This document shows positions 23,603-37,110 of a stretch of 64,000 bases of DNA, one piece after another (within the stretch, counting starts at the first letter, position 1; each line of letters starts with the position of its first letter). Made by a program: the position numbers and the translations under genes. The stretch covers positions 22,745,189 through 22,809,188 of the forward strand of contig CM060186.1 in assembly GCA_030549335.1 (NCBI GenBank), in the 5' to 3' direction. This stretch comes from Pontederia crassipes. Its lineage: Eukaryota > Streptophyta > Magnoliopsida > Commelinales > Pontederiaceae. The notes under the pieces are model-generated. The model was not told the DNA's origin. It made no database searches and saw only the letters and a program-made list of their open reading frames with translations.

Positions 23603-24683
23603 TGTAGGATCAAAAGCACCAAGAGAGGGGGGTGAATTGGTATATAAAAATCTTTTCATGAAAATAATGATAAACCCGATCAAGCAAATAACAATAAAGA
23701 GTAAATGAGAGATATGGAGCAAACAAAAAAAAGCACAATGTATTGATAAGGTTTGGTCTCAATTCTTTGGCATACGTCCTCGCTCTGACTTCTCATACTC
23801 GAGACCATCGGAGATTCACTAGCTTTCTTCTCTTTTCTTGTAGGGAGAGAACAACCCTCTTTACACCACACACCTTCTTCTCTGCTCAAAAGACAAGGCA
23901 CACCTCTTCATACAAAGAACTATCAACTTCACTAGATCAGAATATAATTAGAATACAATGATTTCCTCAAACTCTCTTCTTTTACAAAATATTCTCACAC
24001 TCAAAACTTAGAAGAGAAAGAGATGAATTTGCAACTTTGGACTTAAAAACTTGAAAAGCGCTTTGGAGTAATTTTGCTTGCTTGGATAATCTTCCTTCAG
24101 AATTTGGCACTCTTTTTATAGGCTTTTTCAAGTCTTAATTATGTCCAAAATGTTTTCCATAATTTTCTCCTTGAAAAGTATATGTTAATGTTAATTTCTC
24201 TCTGTGACCGATCGACCGCATTTATAGGCTAGTCAACCAATCATTATGACCATTGCCCAATTTATGCACTTTTATTCATTGTCTGATCGACCGGTCCTTC
24301 GACCGATTCCTCGACCATCATGGTCTCAACATTTCTTGAATGCGTCTTTGAGTTGATCGGTCGACCAATTCGTCGATCGGTTCCTCGATCATCATAGTCT
24401 CATCATTTCTTGAATTCGTTCTTCTGTTGGTCCGACTGGTGTGATGTTCGATCCATCGACCATCATCTTCTCAGCATTTTTTGAGCATGATATCCATCGA
24501 TCGATCGGCATGGTCGACCGACCAGTCGTGTACATAAATTTTTTTATTTCATCATTTTACTTGATGATTTCTTCTACAAATGAAATCATATCAATCTTAC
24601 ACTTGCATTGTCATTACTTGAGCATAGATTAGTAACTTTCATGTCCAATTTAATTAGTTATCATCAAAACATAAGATTCAACA
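23603..24683 (-). mobile_element. Solo Sirevirus LTR with target duplication
   Basis: On the minus strand it runs from TGTTGAATCTTATGTTTTGA (24683) to TGATCCTACA (23603), matching the LTR at 30199 along its length. It is flanked by CAATG (23598-23602) and TAATG (24684-24688), four of five bases alike. It carries palindromes at about 24205-24530 and a TATAAAAAG box at about 24115-24123. No internal sequence follows, so it is a solo LTR. Confidence 0.85.
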
Positions 24684-25764
24684 TAATGAACATATAGAAA
24701 TAAGGTAACTGTTACTGCTTAAAGATAAACTTAGAAAATATAAGTTCAGAAACATAGTTTCAACAATCCCCCACCCACTAGCTAGCTAGTTTAGTTACAA
24801 ATCAACAATAAGGACGACAAGGCATCTATGTCCATGTAACACAAAATAGGAAAAGAAGAAAAGAAGAAAGGAAAAAGAAAAGAAGAAGGGAGGCTACTAC
24901 TGCAACCTCCTCTTCAGCCACCTTCTCCAAGCTCCTAGTGAAATGGGTTGGGGATTGGGGTTTGGAAAGATCTCTTTCTTTGGTAGTCTCCATGCCCTTT
25001 TATAGACATAGGGACTTGTGCCACATTTCCATTCATCTACTTGCTCCCTTGTCTTGTTCTGCCCACTTTTCAGCCAAAGGAATATGCTTACTAGAACCTT
25101 CTTCCTTGGTTGCCTCCCTCTTTATTTTATACTATGGTTCAACCTTGCCACCTATCTACCTTTTCAATTGCTCCCTTGGCCACATTTTCCCATAAAATGT
25201 AAAATTAAGATTCCTTCCTTTGGTGCAAGAGAATCTATTAGGTTGATGTCGAAAGGTACCTCCATCTAGTTGATTCCTGCTTTGAACCATGTTGCCTCCT
25301 TGAAAACACCTAAGTGTTGAGATCGGGGCACTTCTGCCCTAGGTTCCCCGCCTGCTATGGATCGGCCAAATCTCAGTTTCATTTGACTAGTTCATCCTTC
25401 CTTAGTCGACCGGGATTTCTACATTAAAATCTATAAGAAAAAGCAGTAATGTAGTTTCAGAAATATGAAATGTCACCTTTTTATATAATGGATGTGGCAA
25501 AATCATAAAAGCTGCATTTCGACAATAAAGCAAGTGTTCAGTTATGAAGACATAGCAAAACATGAGATAAATGCATGGTGAACTTGAGTAGAAAGTATAA
25601 ATAATTTTTCCACATCATATATGGAGTTATGAAGCTAAGATATTATTTGACACGTAAGGATATAAGGTACTCAATGGAATGTGTGTTCCATTTGATATTG
25701 ATGTTGATCAATGCATTGCATGTAGTAGCATGTTTTAGGCATAAGAATAAACAAGTAGGAAGTG
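24684..25764. other. No gene; possible diverged LTR
   Basis: No domain-bearing frame. On the minus strand, CTATAAAAGGGCATGG at about 24993-25008 looks like a TATA region, and TTTCAACAATCCCCC at about 24764-24778 looks like the complement of a polypurine tract joined to an LTR start, which would fit a second, unrelated copia LTR on the minus strand. I could not find its partner or its end. Confidence 0.3.
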
Positions 25765-25946
25765 CAAACTCATGAACATGTTGAGAAGGCTTGGCCTAAC
25801 TCTTTAGCTACATTCGCTGTTTTGACTCCTCAATCTCAAGACAGTAGGACTTCCACTATCTTTCTCTTTTTTGTAGGTAAGAAAATTTTTTTTACACCAT
25901 ATTGCCTTCTTCTTGGCTCAAGAGACAAAAACACACCACTTTTTAC
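25765..25946 (-). mobile_element. Sirevirus LTR fragment
   Basis: Matches, with divergence, the R/U5 part of the minus-strand LTR at 23740-23930 (CTCAAGAGACAAA..CACACC and TTTCTCTTTTTTGTAGG blocks). It stops where the plus-strand LTR at 25947 begins, so it is probably the older host of that insertion. Confidence 0.6.
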
Positions 25947-27102
25947 TATTGGAACAAAATTTTAAGTCCTAAATAATTATATTTTGATGGCACAAATCTT
26001 GATTGACTAAAATTATATTAAAGTGCCAAAAAGGTTTAAATATGAATGAGTTGTTTTATGTATCGAATATAAAGTTAATATTTGAATTATTAAATTCATA
26101 TTTGTACTAACATATTAAAATGAAAATGTAGAAAATCTTGCCAACTTTCCAACAAATAAAAAATCACCTCATTCTGATAAATGTGCAAAAAATTATGTGT
26201 AGAGTAGTGTAGGGAGGTCGATTAATCGGTCCAATCATAACAACTAATTGACCGATGAGTATGCAAAATGCAACGATTAATTGATTTCTGAAGGTGACTA
26301 TAGTGCTAACACCGGACGAAGTAAAAACAATGAGCGATCAACTTGCGGTTTAATCGATGACATCAGTGTCTATTCTGAGCAGTTGAGTGGTTTAAGAAAA
26401 GGTCAATCATATTTTTCCAATGTTTGTGATGAGTTGTCGATCGACATGCGAAGCACACCAAGGATCACATTTTGGTCAAAAGTTGGCAAAACTATCTCAA
26501 CGACTAAATGAAGACTACAAGGCTATAAAGATGTTCTAATGGTGAAGGAAAGAAAGATACTTCCAAGTAAACTTGGAGAGAACACTTGTGAAATCAATTT
26601 GATGCAAAACTTGTAAACATTGTAATGTTTCTTTCTTCTTATCCTGTGTGAATTTGAATTGTAAAAGAGATAATGGGATTGTGTTGTAGAAACATAGGCG
26701 GTTGAGCTCTTGAGTGATAAGAGTGTGCCTACCTCTTGAGCGGACAAATGATGTATGTCTTACCTCTCGAAGCAATAAAATGTGGGACTTGTAATGGAAT
26801 TCTTCCATTCCCCATTTGGAATGAAGGGTTAGTAAATTTCTGACATTCTCGAGGTAGAGAAGTCAGAGCGAGAATGACATGTCAAGGTATTCTCATCGAC
26901 AAATGCCTCATTTCTTTTGTTTGCTCTCTTTGTCTCTCACTCTCTCCTTCATACACTGTTATACATATGATTTGAGCATTATTTTGCTTTGTTTTAGTTT
27001 ACTGAATCAGTTTTGTGTGTCCGTGACGTATTTCATAAAATTAATTATTTTGAATTAAACATCAATTCACTCCCTATCACTCTTAGTATTGTGTGATCCA
27101 AT
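25947..27102 (+). mobile_element. Sirevirus LTR (5' LTR of a partial copy)
   Basis: TATTGGAACAAAATTTTAAG opens it, corresponding to TGTTGGGTC... of the other copies, and GTATTGTGTGATCC closes it. Palindromes are decayed here, and overall divergence from the other copies is the highest of the family in this window, so it is probably the oldest. The gag region follows. Confidence 0.7.
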
Positions 27103-28436
27103 GATTTGTATAAAAGGAAGGTTGCTCTTGTTTTTAAAACTTTAACCATCTTTTTGAACTATGTCATCAAGTAGTTTTTTACTTGCGAAGGCCAATCGAT
27201 CATTTGCCCAAAAAATTTTGATTATTCAAACCTTGTTTATTGAAATATTAGAATGCAAGCTTACATTTGTTTTATTTGAATTTTGGGATGTGATAGAAAA
27301 TTATTTTAATTTGCATTATAAATCACCTTCTAAGTACTCCAAATAAAAGAAACATTATTTTAAGTTTGATTGGAAAGACAAAAAGTTTTTGTATTGTGTT
27401 CTTGATCCTATGTAATTTAATCGCATTTCCACTTGCTCTATTTCCAATGAGATTTGAAAAAAAACTTAAGTATTACTTATGAGAACATAGACAAAGTAAG
27501 AGAGTTTAGATTAAATATCTTATATTCATTATGCCTTATTTAAATATTTTTATTATGAATGCATTATTGTTAATGACTTATTCTCCTTGGGCGTGCAAAG
27601 ATCTAATGATCAAATTGTGAAGAATCTTTTTAGGTCTTTCACCCCAAAGTGACACAAAAAAAAAGCTATGATAGAGGAATGAGATCCTATGCAATTTAAT
27701 CACATTTCCACTTTCTCTACTTCAAATGAGATTTGAAAATTCTTAATTATTACTTATGAGGGCACAAACAAAGTTAGAGAGTTTAGATTAAATATCTTAA
27801 ATTGCCAATACGTGTTATTTAAAATATTTGATTATGAATACATCAACGATATGCTTGTTAGAATTAATGATTTTGTTAATGGCTTATTCTCCTTGGGTGT
27901 GCCAAGATCTAATGATCAAATTGTGAAGGAGTTTTTTAGGTCCCTTACCCAAAGTGGCACAAAAAGGGAACTATGGCTGAGGAACGAGATCTAAAGAAAG
28001 TATACTTCGACAATATGAGATGAGCTTGATGGATGAATAAGAAGAGGCAAGCTAAAGCAATGTCTCTTGCTTTTAAGGCACTTCATGAAGGAAAAAGTGA
28101 ATAATCAATTGAAAAGTAAAAAGAAGTGGATGAAGAGAAACTTGCTCTCGATGGAATAAGGATTGATACATATCCCAAGTTGGTCACAGAGAAAAAGAAG
28201 AATGACAAGCTAGCTAGAAGATTATGTGAGCACCACAGGAAAAACAATCTCAAGATCCACTAAGAAGGACAAAGGAGAAAATTTTCATAAGGAAAAGAAA
28301 TGAAGAGTCAAATGAAGCTTAAACTAGTGACTCTTCAAGCTCTTGATCAAGTGAGGATTCTTATTTATGTTTGATGGCACATAGCCCTAATGTATACTTT
28401 AATTTTCATGACCTTGATTTAAACCTTTCTTTAATT
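27103..28436 (+). mobile_element. Sirevirus gag fossil with internal repeat
   Basis: Coding remains match the gag at 15466-16440: a start region near 27161, the gag core, the YPKLV.EKKK linker and the serine-rich stretch with YLCLMAH near 28360. An internal segment is present twice (about 27404-27682 and 27683-27990). It is broken in many places. The element stops where an old Ty3/gypsy LTR fragment starts. Confidence 0.6.
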
Positions 28437-30198
28437 CGAAGCTTGCGACTCATTACGAACGAACATATAAAAATTGATAAGGATTGCAGAAACATGATGA
28501 GTATATATATATGTATATATGTCATAAGAATAAAAAGTTTGATTGAACAAACTATGCCATTTATTATAATCCAGAGTAGACCAATATTCCTTAGGTTTTT
28601 CATTTCAAAAAATAACTTTGGCTTCTATACAAAATACAAAATTTAACATAAATAATAAACATGATAAATTTTCTTGAAATCATAATATAAAGGACACAAA
28701 AAACACAAATCCACTCAATAACTTAAGATTGAAAGGGATACACATGCTAAGGTTATCGGCGCACGTGATCCAAATAGATATACCAATATGAAAAGTGTTA
28801 GAAACAGTAGAGTGAAAAAAAAGCTCAGTAAGTTGATAACTCATACCACATATGTTATCATCTAAGCAATTCAGAAAGATATAGAAAATCAATCTGTAAC
28901 ATATAATAGTCAATGCACATATATTTTTTAGAAGCACAAATCAATTGATCAATCATTGAAAACATTTTATAAGAACTTATCAGAATACGTATCCAATACA
29001 TATAACAGTCAACGCTACACTGAATCAAAAGAGGCGAATATATAGAGTATGATCTTACCCTTTGCGAATATTAATAAAAAAAAATTTCTCTCTTTCCTTA
29101 CTTTACTCCACTAATCCTATAACCATAATCATAACAAGCATGTTACTATTATGATTTGGACAGAACATATCATACATGAAACATAATAATTACAAAGGTT
29201 GTACATCCTTCATCTATCTAATCTTATAGATAAAGAAATACATATTACAAGGGTTGATCTTACTTTGCGACAAATTGCATTATTAGTAAAGGAAAATCCA
29301 TATCTTGTAGTATTCATAACCAAATCACATCATTCCAATTTTGTTTAGTCATAGATTGCAAAACCATTAATTTGTAAAAGTTTCAGGTTTAATTTCATTA
29401 TGGTTGATTCACAGGAAAATTAATGTTCAATCTAAATTTTATATTATTTTTGTGTTTTGAACTTTGTTTTTATTATTTATATCATTAATAAACAACTCCT
29501 ACTCTGGTACTTTCATTTTCTTTCAAAAATAAGTCTTTCTGACATAACATTCTTAGAATTTATATTCTTCTGAACTAAGCATAATAAATTTAACACTTAT
29601 TAACAAGGTTGTCAACACCAAGATCTTATATAAGATCAGAGGGGTCACAAGATCAAATAATAAGATCAGATCAAGGATCATAAAATTCTAGATATTAATA
29701 AAAAATATATTTTAAAAATAATAAATATTTTTTGATAAAATTTTCACACTTAAATATTAAATTACACCTCATTAAGTCATTTTTTATTGAATCTTAAGGA
29801 AAATTATATTAAAAATGAATAAAATATATTAAACATCATATAATTAATTCAATTTATCATTAATATATTTTTATTAATATTGAAATGAATATAATAATCA
29901 TATAAGATTACATGGGATCAGATAAGATCGTAAGATTAAGATTATATTAAGATCATACACAAGATCCTAAAGATAAGATCCGACAAAGGGTAGTAGAATG
30001 TAAAATCGTAAGATTTAAGATCTAAATTGAGATCTTGACAATCTTGCTTACTAGCATACTTTGGCCTAAATTACATTTTTACAAATTGAGTAATGTTTGG
30101 TTAACCATTTATAACTTTATCTAGAAACAACCTTTTAAACTATATATATATATATATATAAACTATAGTGAAATATTTTTATTTATATAAGCACACAC
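28437..30198 (+). mobile_element. Old Ty3/gypsy LTR fragment
   Basis: Homologous to the solo LTR 31244-34484: GCGACTCATTACG at 28450 matches 31285, GTTGATAACTCATA near 28834 matches 31846, TGATCAATCATTGAAAACAT near 28947 matches 32549, and AAAGTTTCAGGTTTAATTTC near 29377 matches 33179. It is interrupted by a hAT MITE (29604-30046), resumes at 30047 and is cut by the Sirevirus at 30199. The left end is incomplete. Much older than the copy at 31244. Confidence 0.65.
29604..30046. mobile_element. hAT-type MITE
   Basis: 443 bases with inverted ends CAAGGTTGTCAACACCAAGATC and, from the right, CAAGATTGTCAAGATCTC. Flanks CTTATTAA (29596-29603) and CTTACTAG (30047-30054) agree at six of eight bases, which fits the eight-base duplication of hAT transposons. 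The interior is AT-rich with many AAGATC/GATCTT words and no coding capacity. The homologous, uninterrupted site is visible in the LTR copy near 33425. Confidence 0.75.
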
Positions 30199-31177
30199 TG
30201 TTGAATCCTATGTTTTGATGATAACAAATTAAATGGACATAAAAGTTACTAATCTATGCTCAAGTGATGATAATGTAGGTGTAGGATTGATATGACCACA
30301 TTCCTAGAAGAGATCGGCAAATTAAAACCGCAAGAAAAAATTTTCAGATGACCGATCGACCGATCATAAGCACCGGTCGATTGATATTCAATGGAAGGAA
30401 AGACGAGATTACACCGGTCGATATATCGATCGAGAATAATTATATCGGTCGACGTCGAGACATTACCGATCGATGCATCGGTCGAAGGATCGATCGACCG
30501 AACAAGGATCAAAACACGAAAAGGAGACAACAGTCACATAGACCGGTCGACCGGCCCATCCCAGCGGTCGACCGGCCTCTCGGTCAAATGAACAATAACG
30601 GCTAGAATTTTTTAGGAGAAATTTGTGGAAGGATTTTTGAACGAATTCTCACCTCCAGGAGCCTATATAAGGAGTGCCAAAGCATGAAGGAAAAGCATCC
30701 AAGTAAGAAAAAGTATTCTATAGCTCCTTTCAAGTTTTTGAGCATAAAATTACAAGTTTCTTCTCTTTTCTTTTCTTAGCCTTGAGTGAGAGAGAAAATT
30801 TGTAAAAGAAAAGAGTTAGAGGGAAAACTTACTTTCTGATTTAGTAAGATTGAGAGCTCCTTGTATAAGAGGTGTGCCTTGCCTCTTGAGCAAAGAAGAA
30901 GGCTTGATTGTGTAAAAGAGGGTTGTTCTCTCCCTACAAGAAAAGAAAAAGATAGTGAATCTTCAGCGGTCTCGAGGTCGAGAAGTCAGAGCGGGGACGT
31001 ATGCCAAAGAGTTGAATCCGAACCTCGTCATCATATTGTGTCTTACTGAGTTTGATCTTTATCTTTCTCATTATCTTTATTTACTTGTGATCGACTTTTT
31101 ATTCTTTCTGAGAGCGAATTTTGAGAAGATTTTTTATACACCAATTCACCCCCCTCTTGGTGCCTTTTGATCCTAAA
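30199..31177 (+). repeat. 5' LTR of the main Sirevirus
   Basis: TGTTGAATCCTATGTTTTG to GCCTTTTGATCCTAAA. About ten palindromic CGGTCGACCG/CGATCGACCG units lie at 30352-30575. TATATAAGG at about 30664-30672 is the TATA box. The partner LTR is 40508-41516. Confidence 0.9.
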
Positions 31178-31178
31178 A

Positions 31179-31192
31179 TTGGTATCAGAGCC
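31179..31192 (+). other. Primer-binding site for initiator tRNA-Met
   Basis: TTGGTATCAGAGCC directly after the 5' LTR is the usual plant Ty1/copia site complementary to the 3' end of initiator methionine tRNA. Confidence 0.9.
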
Positions 31193-31243
31193 AAGTTGCT
31201 TTAGCTTTAAGATTTAAAATATCTTTAGAGCTATGGCATCAAA

Positions 31244-34200
31244 TGTCACGACCCCGATTTAACCCATGAGTTAAACTAGAGTTCGCGACTCATTACGGAC
31301 AACAACAACAACAAAGCCTTATCCCAGTAGGTGGGGTCGGCTACATGGATCATACGACTTCGTTGAGCCATGTTCATAAAATTCGACAGGGTTTTACGCT
31401 GGCTGTCGGGGCCTAACACAACCCTCCTCCTTTATCCGGGCTTGGGACCGACTACAAAACGTGACTCATTATGGACGATCAAATAAAATTATGAAAAAAT
31501 GCAGAAACGTGATGTAGTTTACTCTTCCTCTTAAAACATAAGAGCAAAAATATATATCATTAAATAAATTACACAATATGTGATCATTTCAAAGAAAACT
31601 GACACTCCTTAAGTCGTACATTTACAAAATGCAATTATTTTCGTTACAACTTATTTTGACAAAAATAATAAACTCGACAAACTCTCTCGACATCCTAACA
31701 AAAGGTCAAGAGAATAATAACTCCCCTCAATACCTTTACATCAAAAGAATTATCCCTGCTAAGATTATGAGCTCGCTCAATCCAAGAAGCTATACTGATC
31801 TGAAAAATATTAGAAACAACATTATGAGCAAAAATAGTTTAGTAAGTTGATAACTCATAGTGACATAAAAAAAAAAGCATGCAATAATCATAATAGCAAA
31901 ATAGGCATAAAAAAAAACATGCGATAATCATAATAGCAAAATAGGCATTTTCATATATTTGATAATTACGTATATAACATACTAATAAGAAACATCACAC
32001 TCAACTTGCAGTCAATATCATATAAATCATATCAAACATATGTATGCAAATACAACACTCTCATATGAATGCACGGATCACCAACTGGCTAGTGGTCGAT
32101 AGGTGGACTCTAGAGGTGGCTCCCATCACGATCAGTGATGTAGCACTTAGCTCCATTCTACCTCATCCCTTTCGGGGAACAAATCATATAGCGATAGATG
32201 GACTCTAGAGATGGCCCCTACGGATTCTAGAGGTGGCCCCCATCGTGACTACTCGCGATGTGGCACTTAGCTCCGCATGACACTTAGCTCCAGTTTATCT
32301 CATCCCATTTTTGGAGAACAAAATGATGCATTAGATTCTAGAGGTGGCTCCCATCGTTATCAGCGATATAGCACCTAGCTCCAACCATCACACATGCAAT
32401 GCAGGCATATGCAGATGCATGATTCATCACATAACGATCATATCTCGAATATTAGAAGATGAATCAAACTCAATCAAACAGAATAGGATTACATCCCATA
32501 AGATGGCTCCGTAACATTTCACATATGCTTTACCAATGAACCATCGATTGATCAATCATTCAAAACATAATTTTCATATAAACTTGACGATATATGAATT
32601 TAATACATATAACAATTTTATCTCAAATATCAGAAGATGAATCATATCAAATACCATTTCAAACGAAATAAGATTGCACTAATCCATTCATATCATATGC
32701 TTTTCAAATGTGCAATCATACAATCATTCATATATATTTTTCATAGTTGCATTTCTTGAAATCAATTCATAACCTATCCAAAATATATTTAATACATATA
32801 ATAATCGATGTCACACCAAATTCAAAGAGGCGAAAATATAGAGTAGGAGAAACCAACTTACCTATAAGAGCTATCAAAAGATTTTTCCTTTCCTTTTTCA
32901 CTACTTTACTCTTCTACTCCTATAAAATAATAATAGGAACACATCATTTCTATGATCTGAACACAAATCTATCACACATGAAACATAATTAATTGAATAT
33001 GTATATGACCCTTAAATATTTACTCTCATAACTTGAGTAATTATTTATCACAAGAGTTGGCCTACTATTAAGACAGATTGTATACATAATAAAAGAAAAT
33101 TCAAATCTACTTGAATTGATAACCAAATTTGTTCATTCCAATTTTGCTTACTTCCTAGTTATTAATACCTTAATCTATTAAAGTTTCAGATCTTATTTCA
33201 TTGTGATTTGTTGAGAAGAAAATCAACATTCAGCCTAACTTTTATCTTATTTCTATGTTCCAACAGACTGAGTGACCTCACTTTTATGATTTATATAAAA
33301 TAATAACCATTCCTTGTTTTGGTACTTATAATTTTCCAAAATAGTAGACATCCTAGGGTGAAACTCATAAAATTATTTGAATTTATATCTATTTTTACTG
33401 AGCACAATAAATTTAACCAATACTAACATAATTTGCCCTATATTCCATCTTGACAGACTGAGTAAAGCTCGGTAACACGTTTATAACTTTCTCTACACAT
33501 ATCACTTTAGAGTGATTCCAGTTGTCAATAACACCTAACATCAATATCTATAATACCCTAAATTATCAAATAATTCAATGACATATTGAATTTAATACAT
33601 AATTTACAAATTTGGGTAACAATTTCAGAGAACAGAATGATAATACCTTAAAGATAAGAGCATAACTTTATCTACAGAAATCCTATTAACTTGATTCCAA
33701 AGCTCAATGAAAGTAGACTCATAGAGGATCAATCAGGAGAAAGTTCATAATTTTTTGACTGAAGGTATGTAATTATGTAGCTAAAAATTCGAGAACCAAT
33801 TGAACATGACTAGGGTTAATTTTGCTCATGAAGAACATGAATCCGAGAGTGAATGAGACGGATGAGGTTCAGAGAAACCCTAATTAGAAAGTTATGTAGT
33901 TGAAATCAAAATAAAGTGAAGTATGAACTCACCATATGGCAAAACCCTAATTCCCCTTCAAATAGCTTCACTAGTAGAACAGGGTCCCCTCTTTCACTTG
34001 GATTTCATCTTTTTTCATTTATGGTTTTGTCTTTTTTATTTATTTATTTATTTATTCATTTACTTAAGACATTACATGTAAATAAGGAATTACCCCCCAT
34101 TTGGATTCGAATAAAATATTTATAAAAATAAATAATTAAGGAATCGAAATCTAAATTTTTGTCCGAAGAGCAAAAATCGCGATTTCACAGATTTTTCGAT

Positions 34201-34484
34201 TTTGCATTTATGTTTTGCCTAAGTAAAATACCTCCTAAAAATTATTAAAAATCCCATCTATAATACTTTGATATATAGGAACAATTATCGAGACTTTAAT
34301 TTTCTTAATTCTAATATTTTCAAAGATCATGTTTTCATGCCTTGGACAAATTTTCACTATATATCAGCGATCAAACACTATGAGCTATAACTCATGTATT
34401 AACACATATATCAATTTTTTTATCAATAATACGATATAATATTAATCCATGTGATTACATGTGAATTACACTTGAGATATTACA
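31244..34484 (+). mobile_element. Solo Ty3/gypsy LTR nested in the Sirevirus gag start
   Basis: Begins TGTCACGACCCCGATTT and ends GAGATATTACA. Flanked by TCAAA (31239-31243) and TCAAG (34485-34489), four of five bases alike. About 3.08 kb without the SINE inside it. Repeated GG(A/T)(C/T)TCTAGAGGTGGC(T/C)CCCAT and AGCACTTAGCTCCA phrases (32098-32385) recur in the large LTR near 51710-51790, placing both in one superfamily. No coding domain is seen. Confidence 0.7.
31301..31460 (-). mobile_element. Au-like SINE
   Basis: Minus-strand reading ends with GTAGCCGACCCCACCTACTG, then GGGATAAGGCTTTGTTGTTG, the (TTG)n tail style of the Au SINE family of flowering plants, and begins AGTCGGTCCCAAGCCCGGAT. 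Flanks GCGACTCATTACGGAC (31285-31300) and GTGACTCATTATGGAC (31461-31476) agree at 14 of 16 bases, a clear target duplication. A second, expanded copy is at 49155-49470. Confidence 0.85.
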
Positions 34485-34489
34485 TCAAG

Positions 34490-35160
34490 TGGTTCCAATT
34501 TTTTCGAAGGTCAATCTATTAATCGTCCTCCACTTTTTAATGTATCAAATTTTGCATATTGGAAAATTAAGATGTAAGCCTATGTTTGTTCTATTGATAT
34601 TTATATGTGGGATATTATTCAAAAAGGTTTTGATCTAAGTAAAAAAAACTCCTTTTGAATATACCGAAGGAGAAAAACTTTTAGTAAAACTTTATTGGAA
34701 AGCTAAAAATATTTTTTATTGTGCCTTGGGATCCAACCGAGTTTAATCGGATTTTTAGTTGTGAAAGTGCTAATGAGATTTGAAAAAAAACTTATTATTA
34801 CTCATGAAGGAACGGATAAAGTTAAGGAGTCCAGATTAAACATTTTAAATCATCAATATGACTATTTCAAAATGCTTGAAAATGAATCTATAAATGAGAT
34901 GGTACTTCGCTTTAATGATATTATAAAGGACTAACCCTCAAAAAGTGAAAAAGTTTCTCAGGTCTCTCTCCTCCAAATGGCATACAAAGAGGATGGTGAT
35001 TAAAGAAAATGACTTAAACATGTTAGACTTTGATGATTTTATAGGTTCGCTCTTAATCTATAACAATGTTTAATACTAGATGAAAATAATAAAGTTTTAC
35101 ACATGGGTTTTAGGTACAACAATGTATATAAAATTGATTTTGATAACTTGAAAAATGAAA
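34490..35160 (+). mobile_element. Sirevirus gag remains
   Basis: Shows the same gag core as at 15830-16080 (an LNILNHQYDYFKMLENESIN segment near 34840-34890) and leads into the pre-integrase part near 35100. Sequence between gag and integrase is shorter than in whole Sireviruses; I see no protease. Fossil. Confidence 0.65.
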
Positions 35161-36379
35161 AATATCTTAGTGTCATGCATGATGACATAAACTTGTGGCA
35201 TAGAAGATTAGAACATGCAAATTAAAAATTGTTAAATAAACTTTCAAATCATGAATTGGTTAGAGGCTTGCCTAAGATCAAATTTGAGAAAAGCAATGTT
35301 TGTGATTCATGTCTAAAAGGTAAACAAACCAAAAGTTCTATTAAATTAAAAGGAGTTATTAGTACACATAGGGTCTTGGAACTTTTACATCTTGACTTGT
35401 TTGGACCTATTGATGTGACAAGCTTACGAGAAAAAAGATATATATTTGTAATTGTTGATGATTTCTCCCGTTTCACTTGGACAAATTTTCTCGCTAGTAA
35501 AGATGAAACGCTAAATATGTTTTCCAAATTTGCAAAAAGACTTCAAAACGAATTTGAACAAAAGATTTCAAAAATTAGAAATGACCATGGAGGAGAATTT
35601 GAAAATCATAAATTTGAATTATTTTGCGAAGAAAATGGAATTACCTATAATTTTTCCACTCCTGAAACAGTTCAACAAAATGGAGTAGTAGAAAGAAAAA
35701 ATACAACTATACAAGAAATGGCTAGAACAATGTTTAATAAAAGCAAGTTACCAAAATATTTTTGGGCGGAAGCCGTAAACACATCATGCTATGTTCTTAA
35801 TAGAATTTTACTTAGACCTCTTGAAAAGAAAAAATGTTTTGAAATGCTATTTGGTAAGAAATCAAATATCTCCTATTTTAAAGTTTTTGGATGTAAATAT
35901 TATATTTTGAATATCAAAGATAAACTAGGCAAATTTGATGATAAATGTGATGATGGTATCTTTCTTGGTTATTCAAGTACAAGTAAAGCCTATAGAGTGT
36001 ATAACAAAAGAACATTAGTTGTTGAAGAGTCTATTAATGTTAAATTCAATGAAACTGATGATTTTTTTAGCAAACAAGCACATGATGATGATGAAGAAAT
36101 AGTTGAGGTACAAAGAAAACTTGAAGTTGTGGACATAGAGGAAGCAAAAGCTTACACCCCAAAGGTGGAAGAAATGGAAGTACCTCAAAGAGAAGAGAAT
36201 CAAATCATCCCAAGAAATTGGAGACATGCCTCGTCACACCCACTTGATCAAGTTATAGGTAATATAACTGAAGGCATAAAAACTAGAAATTCTTTAAAAA
36301 ATCTATGTGCTTTTTCGACTTTCCTTGCAAATTTTGAGCCCAACAATATAGATGAAGCACTTGAAATCCAAATTGGATA
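35161..36379 (+). mobile_element. Sirevirus pol: integrase
   Basis: The long open stretch contains the pre-integrase zinc-binding region (NLWHRRL-type histidines just upstream, then CDSCLKGKQTKS) and the integrase core with HLDLFGP, IRNDHGGEFENH and NGVVERKN, which hold the D, D and E of the catalytic triad. The conserved FWAEAVNTSCYVLNR and VFGCKYYI segments follow, as in Ty1/copia integrases. Its role is insertion of the element cDNA into host chromosomes. The conserved triad segments can all be recognised, but pol as a whole is broken. Confidence 0.9.
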
Positions 36380-37110
36380 AATGCAATGCATGAGGAATTA
36401 AATAATTTTAAAAAACATCAAGTGTGGAAACTTGTAGAAAGACCCAAGGACCATCCTATCGTTAGAACCAAATGGGTCTTTTGAAACAAGTTAGATGAAA
36501 ATCATGATATTGTGAGGAATAAGGCTAGATTAGTGGTCAAGGGTTACTCACAAATTAAAGGGATTGATTTTGATAAAACTTTTGCTCCTGTTGCTAGACT
36601 TGAGGCAATTCGAATGCTTTTGACTTTTGCACGCTATAAAGGTTTTAAACTTTTTCAAATGGATGTTAAATCGGCTTTCTTGAATGGTTTTATAAATAAG
36701 GAAGTTTATGTTGAATAACCTCAAGGTTTTGAAAATTCAGATTTTCCCCATCATGTATTTAAACTCTCAAAAGCTCTTTATGGATTGAAACAAGCCTCTC
36801 AAGCTTGGTATGAAAGATTGGGTTCATTTTTAATTGAAAATGGTTTTCAAAAAGGGAAAGTTGGCACCACATTATTTTTAAAACATTTTAAAAATGATAT
36901 TTTAATAGTTCACATTTATGTTGATAATATCGTGTATGGTGCCACTAATGAATGCCTATGCAAAGAGTTTGAAACTCTTATGTAACAAGAATTTGAAATG
37001 AGTCTTGTAGGAGAGCTCACTTTCTTTCTTTGTCCTACAAGTAAAACAATCCAAGGAAGACATTTTTCTCAATCAAGAAAAATATACAAGGAAACTACTC
37101 AAAATATTCG
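36380..37110 (+). mobile_element. Sirevirus pol: reverse transcriptase
   Basis: Typical Ty1/copia blocks are visible: [46 protein letters not shown]-type sequence, and IYVDNIV where family members have the YVDD-type catalytic box. It lies downstream of integrase, the diagnostic order for Ty1/copia. The region is spread over several frames and is a fossil. Confidence 0.85.

Noticed and set aside
31179-31192. Possible tRNA gene piece
   Set aside because: It is the primer-binding site complementary to initiator tRNA-Met; no cloverleaf is encoded.
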